NCBI GenBank assembly: GCA_025928955.1
Contig: JAICNA010000003.1
Coordinates: forward strand, 1 to 34,879
Direction: 5' to 3'
Source of the DNA: Gemmatimonadales bacterium
GTDB taxonomy: Bacteria > Gemmatimonadota > Gemmatimonadetes > Gemmatimonadales > GWC2-71-9
DNA length: 34,879 nucleotides
Under the pieces are notes generated by a model. That model was not told the origin of the DNA. It saw only the letters and a program-made list of their open reading frames with translations, and made no database searches. Positions within the stretch are counted from its first letter, which is position 1, and each line of letters opens with the position of its first letter. Shown in pieces: positions 6,682-16,321 of the stretch. Made by a program: the position numbers and the translations under genes.

Positions 6682-9600
6682 GTGCTGGCCGGCCCGATTC
6701 GCGGTGACCTCCTCGGCGCCGAGCGCCTGGCCGAGCGGGCGCAGGCCCTCGCCAAGTCGCAACGGCTCGCCAGAGGGGGGCGCCGGAAGACCCCGCTGCT
6801 CGCGCGGCTGGACAGTACGCGGAGCATTCTCGCCGGCGCCCATCGCCGACTGCTCGATGCGGCGGACAGCGGCCGCGAAGTGGGACCGGCGGGCGACTGG
6901 CTGCTCGACAACTACTACGTCGTCCAGGAGCACATCGGCGAGGTGCGGGAAAGCCTCCCGAGCGGCTATTACCGCGAGCTTCCGGAACTGGCCACCGGAT
7001 CGCTCGCGGGATATCCGCGGGTGTACGAGCTGGCGATCACGCTGATCTCGCATACCGAAGGGCGAATCGACCTCCAGAACACATCGAGCTTCGTGGGCGC
7101 CTTCCAGCAGTCGGCGACGCTCACCATCGGCGAGCTCTGGGCGATTCCGGCGATGCTCCGCCTCGGCCTGATCGAGAACGTGCGGCGCATGGCGCTCCGG
7201 ACGGTCCAGCGGCTCGACAGCCTCGAAGCTGCGGATGCCGCGGCGGCCGGGATCCTGGCCGCCCAGGCCGACGAGCCGGCGCTCGAAGCCGCCTTGCAGG
7301 ACTTCATCTCGAGACGCCCGCCGCTCGACGCGATCTTCGTCTCGCGATTCCTGCATCAGCTTCGGTCCGAAGGCGGTGCACACCCGACGCTCCGCCGCCT
7401 CGAGCAGTGGGTGACCGAGGAGGCGTTCGGCGCTGAGGAAGCGACGTCCCGCTCGACGCAGCGGCTCGCCCTCACGCAGATCGCCATGGCGAACAGCATC
7501 TCCAGCCTCCGCGCCGTCGGACGGATGGACTGGAAGACGTTCGTCGAAGCGCAGAGCCGGATCGAGCACATCCTGCGCGCCGATCCCTCCGGGGATTACG
7601 CGCGCATGACATTCGCCACCCGCGACCGGTACCGGCACGTCGTCGAGAACATGGCGCGGCGGACTCGCAAGCCGGAGACCGCGGTGGCGGAGCTCGCCAT
7701 CGAGTGCGCGCGCCACGGCGCCGCCCTTCATCCCGGCGCCGCCCGCTACGCCCACGTCGGCTACTACCTCGTGGACGACGGGGTTGCCGAGCTCGAGCGG
7801 CTGACCGGCTACCGGCCCCATATCCGCGAGGGCCTGTACCGCTGGGTGCATCGTCACCCGGACGTGGTCTTCGTGGGCGGAGTCGCCGCCGCGACCGCGG
7901 CGGCGCTGGCCGCCCTCCTCTGGCTCGGCGGAGCGGGGGTGCGCACCGAGTGGCTCGCCGCGCTGCTCCTGGCGTTCATCCCCGCGAACGACATCGCCGT
8001 CAACGTGGTGAACCAGCTCGTCACGGCGCTGCTGCCGCCACGGCTCCTTCCGAAGCTCGACCTCCGGGAGCACGGAATTCCCCCCGAGTTCCGGACCGCG
8101 GTCGTGATCCCGACGCTCTTCGCGAGCCTGGAGGCGGTCGAGGAATCGCTCGAGAACCTCGAAGTGCAGTTCCTGGCCAACCGGGAAGCGCACCTGCATT
8201 TCGCGCTGCTCAGCGACTTCACCGATGCACCGACGGAGACACGCCGGGGGGACGAAGCGATCGTCGCCGCCGCGGCCGACGGCATCCGCGAGCTCAACCG
8301 CCGGTATGCCGCCGCGACCGGCGACGCCTTCTATCTCTTTCATCGCCCGCGGCGCTGGAACCCGCAGGAAGGCGTCTGGATGGGATGGGAGCGGAAGCGG
8401 GGGAAGCTCGCGGAGTTCAACCGCTTCGTGCTCGGTGAGGAAGGGAGCGGGTTCTCGACGATCGTCGGCGACGTCACGCCGCTCCGGAGCGTCCGGTACG
8501 TCATCACCCTCGATTCCGACACGGTGCTCCCGCCCGAGGCGGCTGCGCTGCTCGTCGGCGCGCTCGCGCATCCGCTCAACCGGGCCGAGTACGACCCCGC
8601 GCGCGGGCGCGTGGTTCGCGGCTACGGGATCCTGCAGCCCCGCGTCGGCGTGTCGCTGCCGAGTGCGCACCGTTCGCTCTTCGCCTCGATCCATTCGGGG
8701 CATCCCGGCGTCGATCCATACACCACCGCGGTATCGGACGTATACCAGGACCTGTACGGCGAAGGGAGCTTCGCCGGGAAGGGCGTCTACGACGTCGCCG
8801 CATTCGAGCAGGCCACGGGTGGCCGCTTCCCCGAGAACGCGCTCCTCTCGCACGACCTGATCGAAGGGAACTACGCGCGGGCCGGCCTCGCCACGGATGT
8901 GATCGTCTACGATGATTACCCCGCCCGATACCTCACCTATACCCGGCGCAAGCATCGCTGGACGCGCGGCGACTGGCAGCTGCTTCCCTGGCTCCGCCGC
9001 CGCGTGCCCGCGGCCGGGGGCCGCGAGCCCAACCGGCTCTCGCTGCTCTCGCGATGGAAGATCGTGGACAACCTGCGCCGGAGTGTCGTGGAAATCGCGC
9101 AGCTCACGTTCCTCCTCGCCGGCTGGCTGTTCATGCCGGTGACGCCGATCCGGTGGACGCTCGTCGGGCTCGGCGCGATCGCGGCTCCGTGGGTCGTGTC
9201 GCTGCTCCTCGCGATCGTGCGCCCGCCGTTCGACAAGTCGTGGCGCGCGTATTACGGAGCGGTGGCGCGCGACGCCGCGACGAGCGCCAAGCAGTTCGCG
9301 CTCGCCGTGGTCTACCTGCCGCATCAGGCGTGGAACTCGGCCGACGCGATCGTCCGCGCGCTGTGGCGCATGGCGGTATCCCGGAAGCACCTCCTCGAAT
9401 GGCAGACCGCGGTGCAGACCGAGCGGTCGACCGAGGATTCCGCGAGCGTGGTGTGGCGCGCCATGTGGCCCGCCGCGCTCGTCGCGGCGCTGGTGCTCGC
9501 GATCATCCTCTGGCGCGCAGCGCCCGGCAGCTCGCATCCGGCCCCGCTCTGGCAGCTGGGTGTCGGGCTCCTCACGCTCGTCATCGCCTGGGCCGTGTCC

Positions 9601-12600
9601 CCCGCCATCGCGCATGCCCTCGGCGCGCCGGCCATCGCCCGCGAACAGCGGCTCTCGCCGGACGCGAGAGGGCAGGTGATCCGGTACGCCCTGTTGCACT
9701 GGCGGTACTTCGAGACCTTCGTGACGGCCGAGACGAACTGGCTGGCGCCGGACAACTTCCAGGAAGACCCCACGCCCACCGTCGCGATGCGCACGTCGCC
9801 CACGAACATCGGGCTGCAGCTCATTTCCACGGTGAGCGCGGCGGACCTCGGCTTCATCGGGATCGGGCAGGCCGCGGAGCGGCTCGAGCGCGCCCTCCGC
9901 TCGCTCGAGCGGATGCGGCGATTCCGCGGGCACTTCTACAACTGGTACGGCCTCGCGGACCTGCACGTCCTCGAGCCGGGCTACATCTCGACGGTGGACA
10001 GCGGCAATCTCGCCGGGCACCTGATCGCGCTCCGGCAGGGCTGCCTCGAGCTGATCGAGACGCCGGCGGTCGATGCGCGGCTCATCAGGGCCGTCGAAAC
10101 GGCGCTCGATCTCTGCGAGCTCGCCCTGCTGGCCGCCCGCAACGCCCCAGAGGCGGATGGTGCCGAGCGGGCCGCTCGCAAGATTCCCGGCGAACTCGGT
10201 GCGGCGCGAGCCGCCGCGAAGGAGGCGCGCCGGGCACCGGTCTCGACGGCGGGGATCGAGAGCCTGGCCCAGCTGCTCCGGCGCGCGGAAGCCGCGCTTC
10301 GCGCAGACCGCGCCGAGGATGCCTACTGGGTGAGCTGGTCCCTCGCGCTCCTCGAGGCGCAGCGTCCCTGGATCTCGCTCGCCGAGCGGCAGCCCGCCGC
10401 GACGCTGCGCGAGCTCGCGCGCGATTCGGCGGAGGCCGCACGCCTCGTGTCGCGCCTCGAGGCGCTCGGTGAGCGGGCCTTCCAGTATGCGATGGACATG
10501 GACTTCCGCTTCCTCTTCGACGAGCAGCGACGCCTCTTCGCGATCGGGTTCCAGCAGACGAGCCACACCCTCGATGGATCCTATTACGACCTGCTCGCGT
10601 CCGAGGCCCGGCTCGCGAGCTTCGTGGCCATCGCCAAGAACGACGTGCCGGTCGAGCACTGGTTCCGCCTCGGGCGGACGCTCACGCGGGCGAGCGGCGC
10701 GCCGGCGCTCGTGTCGTGGAGCGGCAGCATGTTCGAATACCTCATGCCGATGCTGGTGATGCGGTCGTTCCCCTTCACGGTGCTGGCGGAAACGTACGAA
10801 GGGGCGGTGCAGCGGCACGCGTCATACGGCGCCGAGCGTAATGTGCCGTGGGGCGTGAGCGAGAGCGCTTACAACGTGCGGGACCGCACCTACACTTATC
10901 AGTACCGCGCCTTCGGCGTCCCCGACCTCGCCCTCAAGCGCGGCCTCGGTCGCGACCTCGTCGTGGCACCGTACGCGTCGATCCTGGCCGCGATGGTCGA
11001 GGCGCGCCGGGCCCTGCCGAACCTCATCCAGCTCGAGTCCCTGGGCCTGCTCGGCCCCTACGGGTTCCGGGAGGCGGTCGACTTCACGCGCCCCGATCCC
11101 GAGAAGGAGTTCGCGGTCGTCCGCGCCTACATGGCCCATCACATCGGCATGGGGCTCGTGGCGCTGACCAACATCCTCGCCGGGCAGGTCTGGCAGCGGC
11201 GATTCCACGCCGACCCGATGGTGCGCGCCGCGGAGCTGCTCCTGCACGAGCGCATCCCGCGGCGGCTCGTGATTCACCGGGCGCAGGGCGCGCGCCTCGA
11301 CGAGGCGCTGCCCGAACCGGAGATGGAGCGGCCCGCCGTCCGCGAGATCGAATCGGCGGACACGCGACGCCCGCACGTGGCGCTGCTTGGCCAGCTCCCA
11401 TACACGATCATGATCAGTCATTGCGGCGGCGGCTACAGCCGGTACGGGGGCATGGCCGTGACCCGCTGGCGCTCGGACGGGACGCGCGACGCCACCGGGC
11501 AGTTCTGCTACGTGCGCGACAACTCGACCGGGCAGGTCTGGTCGGCAACGCACCAGCCGGTCGGCGCCACGGCGGACTGGTACCGCGCCTACCTGGCCAC
11601 CGATCGCGTGACCGTGCACCGCGCGGACGGCGAGATCGAGACGCGCACCGAGATCGCGGTGGTACCCGAAGACTCCGCGGAGGTGCGGCGCGTGACGGTG
11701 ACGAACAACTCCGACGCCGTCCGTGAGGTCGACCTCACGAGCTATGGCGAGATCGTGCTCGCGGCGCCCGAGTCGGACCGCGCGCACCCCGCGTTCGGCA
11801 ACCTCTTCGTCGAGACCGAGTATCACGCGTGGTGCTCCGCGATCACCGCCACGCGGCGCCCGCGCTCCGGCAAGGAGCAGCCGATCTGGTGCGTGCACGT
11901 GGTCGCGACCGGCAGCGAGCGCGCCGACGCGGTGACGTGCGAGACCGACCGCGCGCGCTTCCTCGGCCGCGGGCGGACGACGGCCGATCCGGTGTCCGTG
12001 GAGAACGGGACACCGCTCTCCGGCACCACCGGCGCGGTGCTCGATCCCATCTTCGCGCTGCGCGTCCGGCTCCGGCTGGAGCCGGGTCAGGCGGCGAGCG
12101 CCTCGTTCACGACGCTCATTGCCCCGAATCGCGAACGGGCATTCGAGCTGGCGGATCGCTACAACGATCCGCATGCAGCCCAGCGGGCACTCGACCTCGC
12201 CTGGACCTCCACGCAGATCGAGCTCCGGGAGCTCGGCGTGACGCCCACGGAAGCGGCGGTGTTTCAGGAGCTGGCAGGCGACCTCCTCTATGGCGCAGCC
12301 GCGCGTCGCGCGACGCAGGCCGAGCTCCGGCTCAACCGCGGATCGCAGCCCCTGCTCTGGGCCAACGGCGTCTCGGGCGACTGGCCGATCCTCCTCGCGA
12401 CGATCGAGTCCGCCGAGGGCCTGCCGACGCTGCGCCAGCTCCTCACGGCGCACCGGTACTGGCGCCGGCGCGGCATGACGGTGGACCTCGTGATTCTCAA
12501 GACGCAGCCCTCGCAATACCTGGGGGATCTGTCCGAGCGGGTCACGGCGCTGCTGCACACGGTGGGCGAGAGCGGCGTGTTCGACCAGTCGGGCGGCGTC

Positions 12601-15324
12601 TTCATTCGCCAGGCGGACCAGCTCGGCGCCGACGAGCTCGCCATGCTGCGCGCCACTGCCCGTCTCCACGTCAACTGCGACGGCCGCGCGCTCGGGAGGA
12701 TTACCGAGGCCGCCGCGCCGTACGACGCGGCCGATCAGGATGAGGAGGAGTCGGCAGCGGCGCCCGACGAGCCGCGGAGCCCGGAGCGGCGGCGCCAGTC
12801 CCGCGTCGCGCGCGCGGTCCGGCGCCTCGGCGGGGCCCTTCCGTCGTTTCTCGCGCCGCTCGGCCCCGGGTCGGCGCCGGCCCATCCGCCGGGACCGGGC
12901 GCCGGCGCGCGCCACAGCGCGACGCCGGGGCTCGAGAACGGATTCGGGCGGCTCGCGCCGGATGGCGCGTACGAGATCGAGGTCGCGGGCGATCGCGTAC
13001 CGCCGGCACCATGGATCAACGTCGTCGCGAACCGCGCGGGCGGGTTCATCGTGTCGGAGCGCGGCGGCGGATGCGCCTGGGCGGAGAACAGCTTCTTCTA
13101 CCGGCTCACGCCGTGGCACAACGATCCGGTGAGCGATCCGGTGACCGACGCGATCTACCTGCAGGACTCGGCGAGCGGCGCACTCTGGACGGCGACACCC
13201 GGACCGGTGGACACCGGCGCGACGTTCACGGTCCGCCACGGACCGGGATATTCGTCGTTCGAGTCGGTGCACGATACGATCCGGACGCACCTCACGCTCG
13301 GCATGGCGGACGAGGCGCCGATACGCGTCTCGGTGCTCCGGGTCACGAACGAGGGCGCTGCCCCGCGCAGCCTCACGGTCACCAGCTATCTCGAATGGGC
13401 GCTCGGCGCGCTGCGTGAGCACACCCAGCACACCATCCGCACGGAGTTCGACGCCGGCACGGGAACGATCTACGCGTCGAACACGTTCGACCCCAGCTTC
13501 GCGTCGTGGCTGGCGTTCCACTCCATCAGCGCGGCCGTGTCGGCCCATACCGCGAGCCGGCGGGACTTCCTCGGCAGGAACGGATCACCGGCCGCACCCG
13601 CTGCGCTGGTGCACGGAGAGCCACTGGGCGGGCGAACAGGCGTCGGCAAGGACCCCTGTGCGGCGCTCCAGTGCCTGCTCGAGCTCGATCCGGGCGAGAC
13701 GCGGGAAGTCGTCCTCATCCTCGGCGCGGCGGCGTCGGCGGAGGAGGCCCGGCGCCTCGTGGCGGAACACCGTGACGGGCGCGTGGCGCGCGCTGCGCTC
13801 GACCGGTCCATCGAGGGGTGGTCCCGGCGGCTCTCGGTGGTGCAGGTCCGCACTCCCGAGCCGACCTTCGACGCGATGCTCAACCAATGGACCCTCTATC
13901 AGGCGCTCGCCTGCCGGATGTGGGGGCGGACGGCGCTCTATCAGAGCAGCGGCGCCTACGGATTCCGCGACCAGCTCCAGGACTCGATGGCCTTCCTGCA
14001 CGCCGAGGCGGGCGTCTCGCGCGAGCACCTGCTCCGTGCCGCGTCACGGCAGTTCCTGGAGGGGGATGTGCAGCACTGGTGGCATCCGCATAACGGGCGC
14101 GGTGTCCGGACGCGGTTCTCCGACGACCTCGCGTGGCTTCCGTTCGTCGTCGAGCATTACGTCGGCGTCACGGGGGACACTGCGGTGCTCGACGAACAGG
14201 TGCCGTTCCTGTCGATGCGGCTGCTCGAGCCGGAGGAACACGAGGTCTACGACCTGCCGGAGGTCGTGGCGCAGCGCGCGTCCCTCTACGACCATTGCCT
14301 TCTCGCGCTCCGGCGCGCGTGCACGACGGGAGCGCACGGCCTCCCGCTGATCGGCATCGGCGACTGGAACGACGGGATGAACCGGGTGGGGGTGGAGGGG
14401 CGCGGCGAAAGCGTGTGGCTCGCCTGGTTCCTGATCACGACCCTGCGGAGATTTGCCGCGCTCGCCGATGCGCGCAGCGACGACGCGACGGCATCCGAGC
14501 TTCGCGCGCAAGCCGATGCCTATGCCGCCGCCGTCGAGATGCACGCCTGGGACGGCGCCTGGTATCGCCGGGCGTGGTTCGACGACGGCACGCCGCTCGG
14601 ATCGTCGGAGAGCGAGGAGTGCCGGATCGATTCCATCGCGCAGAGCTGGAGCGTGATCTCCGGTGCCGGCGCGCCCGGGCGGCAGGCGCAGGCGATGCAG
14701 TCACTCGAGACGCACCTCGTGCGGGAGGACGCCCGCCTGCTCATGCTGCTGACGCCGCCGTTCGACAAGACGCCGCTCGATCCCGGGTACATCAAGGGCT
14801 ACCTGCCCGGGGTGCGCGAGAACGGGGCGCAATACACCCATGCGGCGCTGTGGGCGGTGCTGGCGACGGCGCTCCAGGGCAACGGAGACCGGGCGCTCGA
14901 GCTGTACCAGATGATCAATCCGCTCACGCACGCCCGAACGCCGGCTGACGTCGCCACCTACAAGGTGGAACCGTATGTCGTCGCGGCGGACGTCTACACG
15001 GCCGAGGGGCACCTGGGCCGCGGCGGTTGGACGTGGTACACCGGGTCGGCAAGCTGGATGTACCGGATCGGCCTCGAGGGCATCCTGGGACTCGAAAAGC
15101 GCGGGAATTCCCTCCACATCCAGCCACGCGCCCCCGCCGCATGGCAGGAGTACCAGATCGAGTACCGCTTCGGTGGAAGTACCTACGCCATCACGGTGCG
15201 GCGAGACGCCGGCACGACGTCGGTCGTCGCAGCCGTGGACGGCACGGAAACTCCGGACGGAAGCATTCCGCTCGTCGACGATGGACGGCGGCACGACGTC
15301 GTGGTGCGCCGGCCGGCGACGTGA
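6682..15324 (+). CDS. ndvB: cyclic beta-1,2-glucan synthase (NdvB/ChvB-like, GT84-GH94)
   Basis: A giant membrane enzyme of about 2880 residues, the usual size for NdvB/ChvB. It polymerises UDP-glucose into beta-1,2-glucan and cyclises it; the product is periplasmic and serves osmotic adaptation and host or surface interaction. Visible parts, in order: N-terminal helical region; membrane segments near 394-450; GT84 glycosyltransferase with LDSDTVLPP (D611, D613), HDLIEGNYARAG and KHRWTRGDWQ; more membrane segments near 806-848 and 925-980; a long C-terminal region of beta-sandwich repeats and GH94 phosphorylase-like catalytic part, with IGDWNDGMN at about 2559-2567. A Pro/Ala/Arg-rich linker lies near 2015-2090. 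GTG 6682 is the first usual start in frame, but homologous-looking coding (FELPRSVSRLL) continues upstream of it, so the true N-terminus is uncertain. Confidence 0.93.
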   Translation: MLAGPIRGDLLGAERLAERAQALAKSQRLARGGRRKTPLLARLDSTRSILAGAHRRLLDAADSGREVGPAGDWLLDNYYVVQEHIGEVRESLPSGYYRELPELATGSLAGYPRVYELAITLISHTEGRIDLQNTSSFVGAFQQSATLTIGELWAIPAMLRLGLIENVRRMALRTVQRLDSLEAADAAAAGILAAQADEPALEAALQDFISRRPPLDAIFVSRFLHQLRSEGGAHPTLRRLEQWVTEEAFGAEEATSRSTQRLALTQIAMANSISSLRAVGRMDWKTFVEAQSRIEHILRADPSGDYARMTFATRDRYRHVVENMARRTRKPETAVAELAIECARHGAALHPGAARYAHVGYYLVDDGVAELERLTGYRPHIREGLYRWVHRHPDVVFVGGVAAATAAALAALLWLGGAGVRTEWLAALLLAFIPANDIAVNVVNQLVTALLPPRLLPKLDLREHGIPPEFRTAVVIPTLFASLEAVEESLENLEVQFLANREAHLHFALLSDFTDAPTETRRGDEAIVAAAADGIRELNRRYAAATGDAFYLFHRPRRWNPQEGVWMGWERKRGKLAEFNRFVLGEEGSGFSTIVGDVTPLRSVRYVITLDSDTVLPPEAAALLVGALAHPLNRAEYDPARGRVVRGYGILQPRVGVSLPSAHRSLFASIHSGHPGVDPYTTAVSDVYQDLYGEGSFAGKGVYDVAAFEQATGGRFPENALLSHDLIEGNYARAGLATDVIVYDDYPARYLTYTRRKHRWTRGDWQLLPWLRRRVPAAGGREPNRLSLLSRWKIVDNLRRSVVEIAQLTFLLAGWLFMPVTPIRWTLVGLGAIAAPWVVSLLLAIVRPPFDKSWRAYYGAVARDAATSAKQFALAVVYLPHQAWNSADAIVRALWRMAVSRKHLLEWQTAVQTERSTEDSASVVWRAMWPAALVAALVLAIILWRAAPGSSHPAPLWQLGVGLLTLVIAWAVSPAIAHALGAPAIAREQRLSPDARGQVIRYALLHWRYFETFVTAETNWLAPDNFQEDPTPTVAMRTSPTNIGLQLISTVSAADLGFIGIGQAAERLERALRSLERMRRFRGHFYNWYGLADLHVLEPGYISTVDSGNLAGHLIALRQGCLELIETPAVDARLIRAVETALDLCELALLAARNAPEADGAERAARKIPGELGAARAAAKEARRAPVSTAGIESLAQLLRRAEAALRADRAEDAYWVSWSLALLEAQRPWISLAERQPAATLRELARDSAEAARLVSRLEALGERAFQYAMDMDFRFLFDEQRRLFAIGFQQTSHTLDGSYYDLLASEARLASFVAIAKNDVPVEHWFRLGRTLTRASGAPALVSWSGSMFEYLMPMLVMRSFPFTVLAETYEGAVQRHASYGAERNVPWGVSESAYNVRDRTYTYQYRAFGVPDLALKRGLGRDLVVAPYASILAAMVEARRALPNLIQLESLGLLGPYGFREAVDFTRPDPEKEFAVVRAYMAHHIGMGLVALTNILAGQVWQRRFHADPMVRAAELLLHERIPRRLVIHRAQGARLDEALPEPEMERPAVREIESADTRRPHVALLGQLPYTIMISHCGGGYSRYGGMAVTRWRSDGTRDATGQFCYVRDNSTGQVWSATHQPVGATADWYRAYLATDRVTVHRADGEIETRTEIAVVPEDSAEVRRVTVTNNSDAVREVDLTSYGEIVLAAPESDRAHPAFGNLFVETEYHAWCSAITATRRPRSGKEQPIWCVHVVATGSERADAVTCETDRARFLGRGRTTADPVSVENGTPLSGTTGAVLDPIFALRVRLRLEPGQAASASFTTLIAPNRERAFELADRYNDPHAAQRALDLAWTSTQIELRELGVTPTEAAVFQELAGDLLYGAAARRATQAELRLNRGSQPLLWANGVSGDWPILLATIESAEGLPTLRQLLTAHRYWRRRGMTVDLVILKTQPSQYLGDLSERVTALLHTVGESGVFDQSGGVFIRQADQLGADELAMLRATARLHVNCDGRALGRITEAAAPYDAADQDEEESAAAPDEPRSPERRRQSRVARAVRRLGGALPSFLAPLGPGSAPAHPPGPGAGARHSATPGLENGFGRLAPDGAYEIEVAGDRVPPAPWINVVANRAGGFIVSERGGGCAWAENSFFYRLTPWHNDPVSDPVTDAIYLQDSASGALWTATPGPVDTGATFTVRHGPGYSSFESVHDTIRTHLTLGMADEAPIRVSVLRVTNEGAAPRSLTVTSYLEWALGALREHTQHTIRTEFDAGTGTIYASNTFDPSFASWLAFHSISAAVSAHTASRRDFLGRNGSPAAPAALVHGEPLGGRTGVGKDPCAALQCLLELDPGETREVVLILGAAASAEEARRLVAEHRDGRVARAALDRSIEGWSRRLSVVQVRTPEPTFDAMLNQWTLYQALACRMWGRTALYQSSGAYGFRDQLQDSMAFLHAEAGVSREHLLRAASRQFLEGDVQHWWHPHNGRGVRTRFSDDLAWLPFVVEHYVGVTGDTAVLDEQVPFLSMRLLEPEEHEVYDLPEVVAQRASLYDHCLLALRRACTTGAHGLPLIGIGDWNDGMNRVGVEGRGESVWLAWFLITTLRRFAALADARSDDATASELRAQADAYAAAVEMHAWDGAWYRRAWFDDGTPLGSSESEECRIDSIAQSWSVISGAGAPGRQAQAMQSLETHLVREDARLLMLLTPPFDKTPLDPGYIKGYLPGVRENGAQYTHAALWAVLATALQGNGDRALELYQMINPLTHARTPADVATYKVEPYVVAADVYTAEGHLGRGGWTWYTGSASWMYRIGLEGILGLEKRGNSLHIQPRAPAAWQEYQIEYRFGGSTYAITVRRDAGTTSVVAAVDGTETPDGSIPLVDDGRRHDVVVRRPAT

Positions 15325-15360
15325 CGCCCGCCGATCCGGGTCACGATCCGTCATGCCAGG

Positions 15361-15672
15361 TCAGGATCCGTCGTACTCGACCGACTGGTTCGGCGTTTCC
15401 CAGAGGCGGAGCCGGGTGAGGCGGGCAGGCAGGAAGCGCGGCGCAAGCTCGCCCCAGAAGGCCACGACCAGGTTCTCGGCGGTGGGCGCCGCGACGCCCG
15501 CGTCAATGACCCGCTTCACGGCCTCCCGCGCGACGTCACGCACGACATCGAAGTCGACCACCGACCCGGTCTCATCCACCGGGCCGGTGATCGATACTTC
15601 GAGCGCGTACGAAAGATCCCGTCCATGGTGGACGGCGTCGAACGTGACGCGGCGGATCACCGTGAGATTCAC
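15361..15672 (-). CDS. shortened QueD/6-pyruvoyl-tetrahydropterin-synthase-like protein
   Basis: 103 residues with recognisable QueD/PTPS landmarks: FDAVHHG near residue 11, VDETGSVVDF (32-41), PTAEN (63-67) and WETPNQSVEY (91-100). The family makes 6-carboxytetrahydropterin for queuosine or tetrahydrobiopterin precursors, using three zinc-binding histidines and a catalytic Cys. Here the segment between FxAxH and the beta-strand is collapsed: there is one HHG instead of the two separated His motifs, and no cysteine anywhere. It is therefore probably not a standard catalyst. Start GTG 15672 overlaps the stop of the DUF4142 gene (GTGA), so the two are coupled. Family call is moderately sure; activity is doubtful. 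Confidence 0.65.
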   Translation of the reverse strand: MNLTVIRRVTFDAVHHGRDLSYALEVSITGPVDETGSVVDFDVVRDVAREAVKRVIDAGVAAPTAENLVVAFWGELAPRFLPARLTRLRLWETPNQSVEYDGS

Positions 15673-16202
15673 TTCGCGGCGAGCTTCTTCGCGATCTGCG
15701 CTGCGGCATCGCGATGACCTTCGAAGGCCGGAGCGACCTTCACGACGAGGGCCCGGAGCTCGTCGTTGCTGATGGCGGGCAGCAGGGTCGTCGTCACGGC
15801 ATCGAGCACTCCCTGATGAAAGGCGACTTCGTGCGCGAGGAAGGCCTGGTCGAACTCGACGGCGGGCACCCGGCGCAGGCGTGCCATGGCTGCCGCGTGG
15901 GCCTTCGCGGCGCTGCTGTCCGCGGGGGGCGTCGGCGTGACGCCGAGCTTCGCGGCCAGATCCCGGCCCATCTGGCGAACGGCCTTGTGGTCCCGCATCA
16001 GCATCTGCCCGTAGTCGCGGACTTCCTGGCTTCGGCCACGCTCGACCGCGAGCGCTCCGGTTTCGATGTCCGCCGTGTTGGCTGCGTCGAATATGGCGAC
16101 GATCGTCGCGTCATCGAGAGGGGCCGGCGTCGATACGGCGCCAGCCACGAGGGCGACCGATGCAACGCCGCCGAGGAGTGCAAGAATGGACCTGCGCATC
16201 AT
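15669..16202 (-). CDS. DUF4142 family secreted ferritin-like protein
   Basis: 177 residues: signal peptide (hydrophobic 5-23, ending near AGAVS), then a predicted four-helix bundle of the DUF4142 family. Typical family features are EVRDYGQMLMRDHKAV, with the DH pair at 71-72, a short Pro linker (TPTPPADSS), HEVAFHQGVLDAV (H124, H129) and a terminal GHRDAA. Members are exported and of unknown function; the conserved histidines hint at metal binding. A GGAG lies five bases upstream of ATG 16202; the second ATG at 16199 is equally plausible. A sigma-70-like promoter lies about 30-50 bases upstream, overlapping an inverted repeat shared with the divergent regulator. Confidence 0.85.
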   Translation of the reverse strand: MMRRSILALLGGVASVALVAGAVSTPAPLDDATIVAIFDAANTADIETGALAVERGRSQEVRDYGQMLMRDHKAVRQMGRDLAAKLGVTPTPPADSSAAKAHAAAMARLRRVPAVEFDQAFLAHEVAFHQGVLDAVTTTLLPAISNDELRALVVKVAPAFEGHRDAAAQIAKKLAAK

Positions 16203-16225
16203 GTGTCTCCGAAAGGGTGAGACCC

Positions 16226-16254
16226 ACGATACGCCCGAAAATGGAATAAGTCAA
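16226..16254 (-). promoter_or_regulatory. sigma-70-like promoter for the DUF4142/QueD-like pair
   Basis: Read on the minus strand: TTGACT (16254-16249) as -35, a 17-base spacer, and TATCGT (16231-16226) as -10, ending about 23 bases before the ATG at 16202. The -35 box overlaps one arm of the TCAAGG/CCTTGA inverted repeat. Confidence 0.55.
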
Positions 16255-16266
16255 GGTTTTCCTTGA
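16251..16266. promoter_or_regulatory. inverted repeat TCAAGG-TTTT-CCTTGA, candidate operator
   Basis: Perfect 6-bp arms around TTTT in the divergent intergenic region. The left arm overlaps the minus-strand -35 box and the right arm lies next to the plus-strand promoter, so one bound dimer could control both directions. The SufR-like regulator encoded immediately to the right is the obvious candidate binder (inference). Confidence 0.5.
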
Positions 16267-16270
16267 GATA

Positions 16271-16300
16271 TTGGACGAATCAGTCCCGTATCGATAGATT
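16271..16300 (+). promoter_or_regulatory. possible promoter for the SufR-like regulator
   Basis: TTGGAC (16271-16276) and TAGATT (16295-16300) are separated by 18 bases, about 21 bases before the ATG. The match to consensus is moderate. The position, beside the inverted repeat, supports autoregulation. Confidence 0.35.
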
Positions 16301-16321
16301 CCCAGAGACCCGGGAGGCTCG

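Noticed and set aside
6544-10818. 1424-codon open frame on the minus strand opposite the glucan synthase gene
   Set aside because: It is the antisense of a strongly supported gene, is dominated by Arg/Glu/His/Gly composition typical of reverse-complement GC-rich codons, and shows no domain or ribosome-binding site.
10822-13548. 908-codon open frame on the minus strand
   Set aside because: Same situation: an antisense shadow of the glucan synthase with low-complexity Arg/Val/Asp-rich translation.
15325-15375. Short direct repeat (TCACGATCCGTC / TCAGGATCCGTC) between the glucan synthase and QueD-like genes
   Set aside because: Two imperfect 12-base copies, one inside coding sequence; this is within chance expectation for GC-rich DNA and has no hairpin or U-tract.
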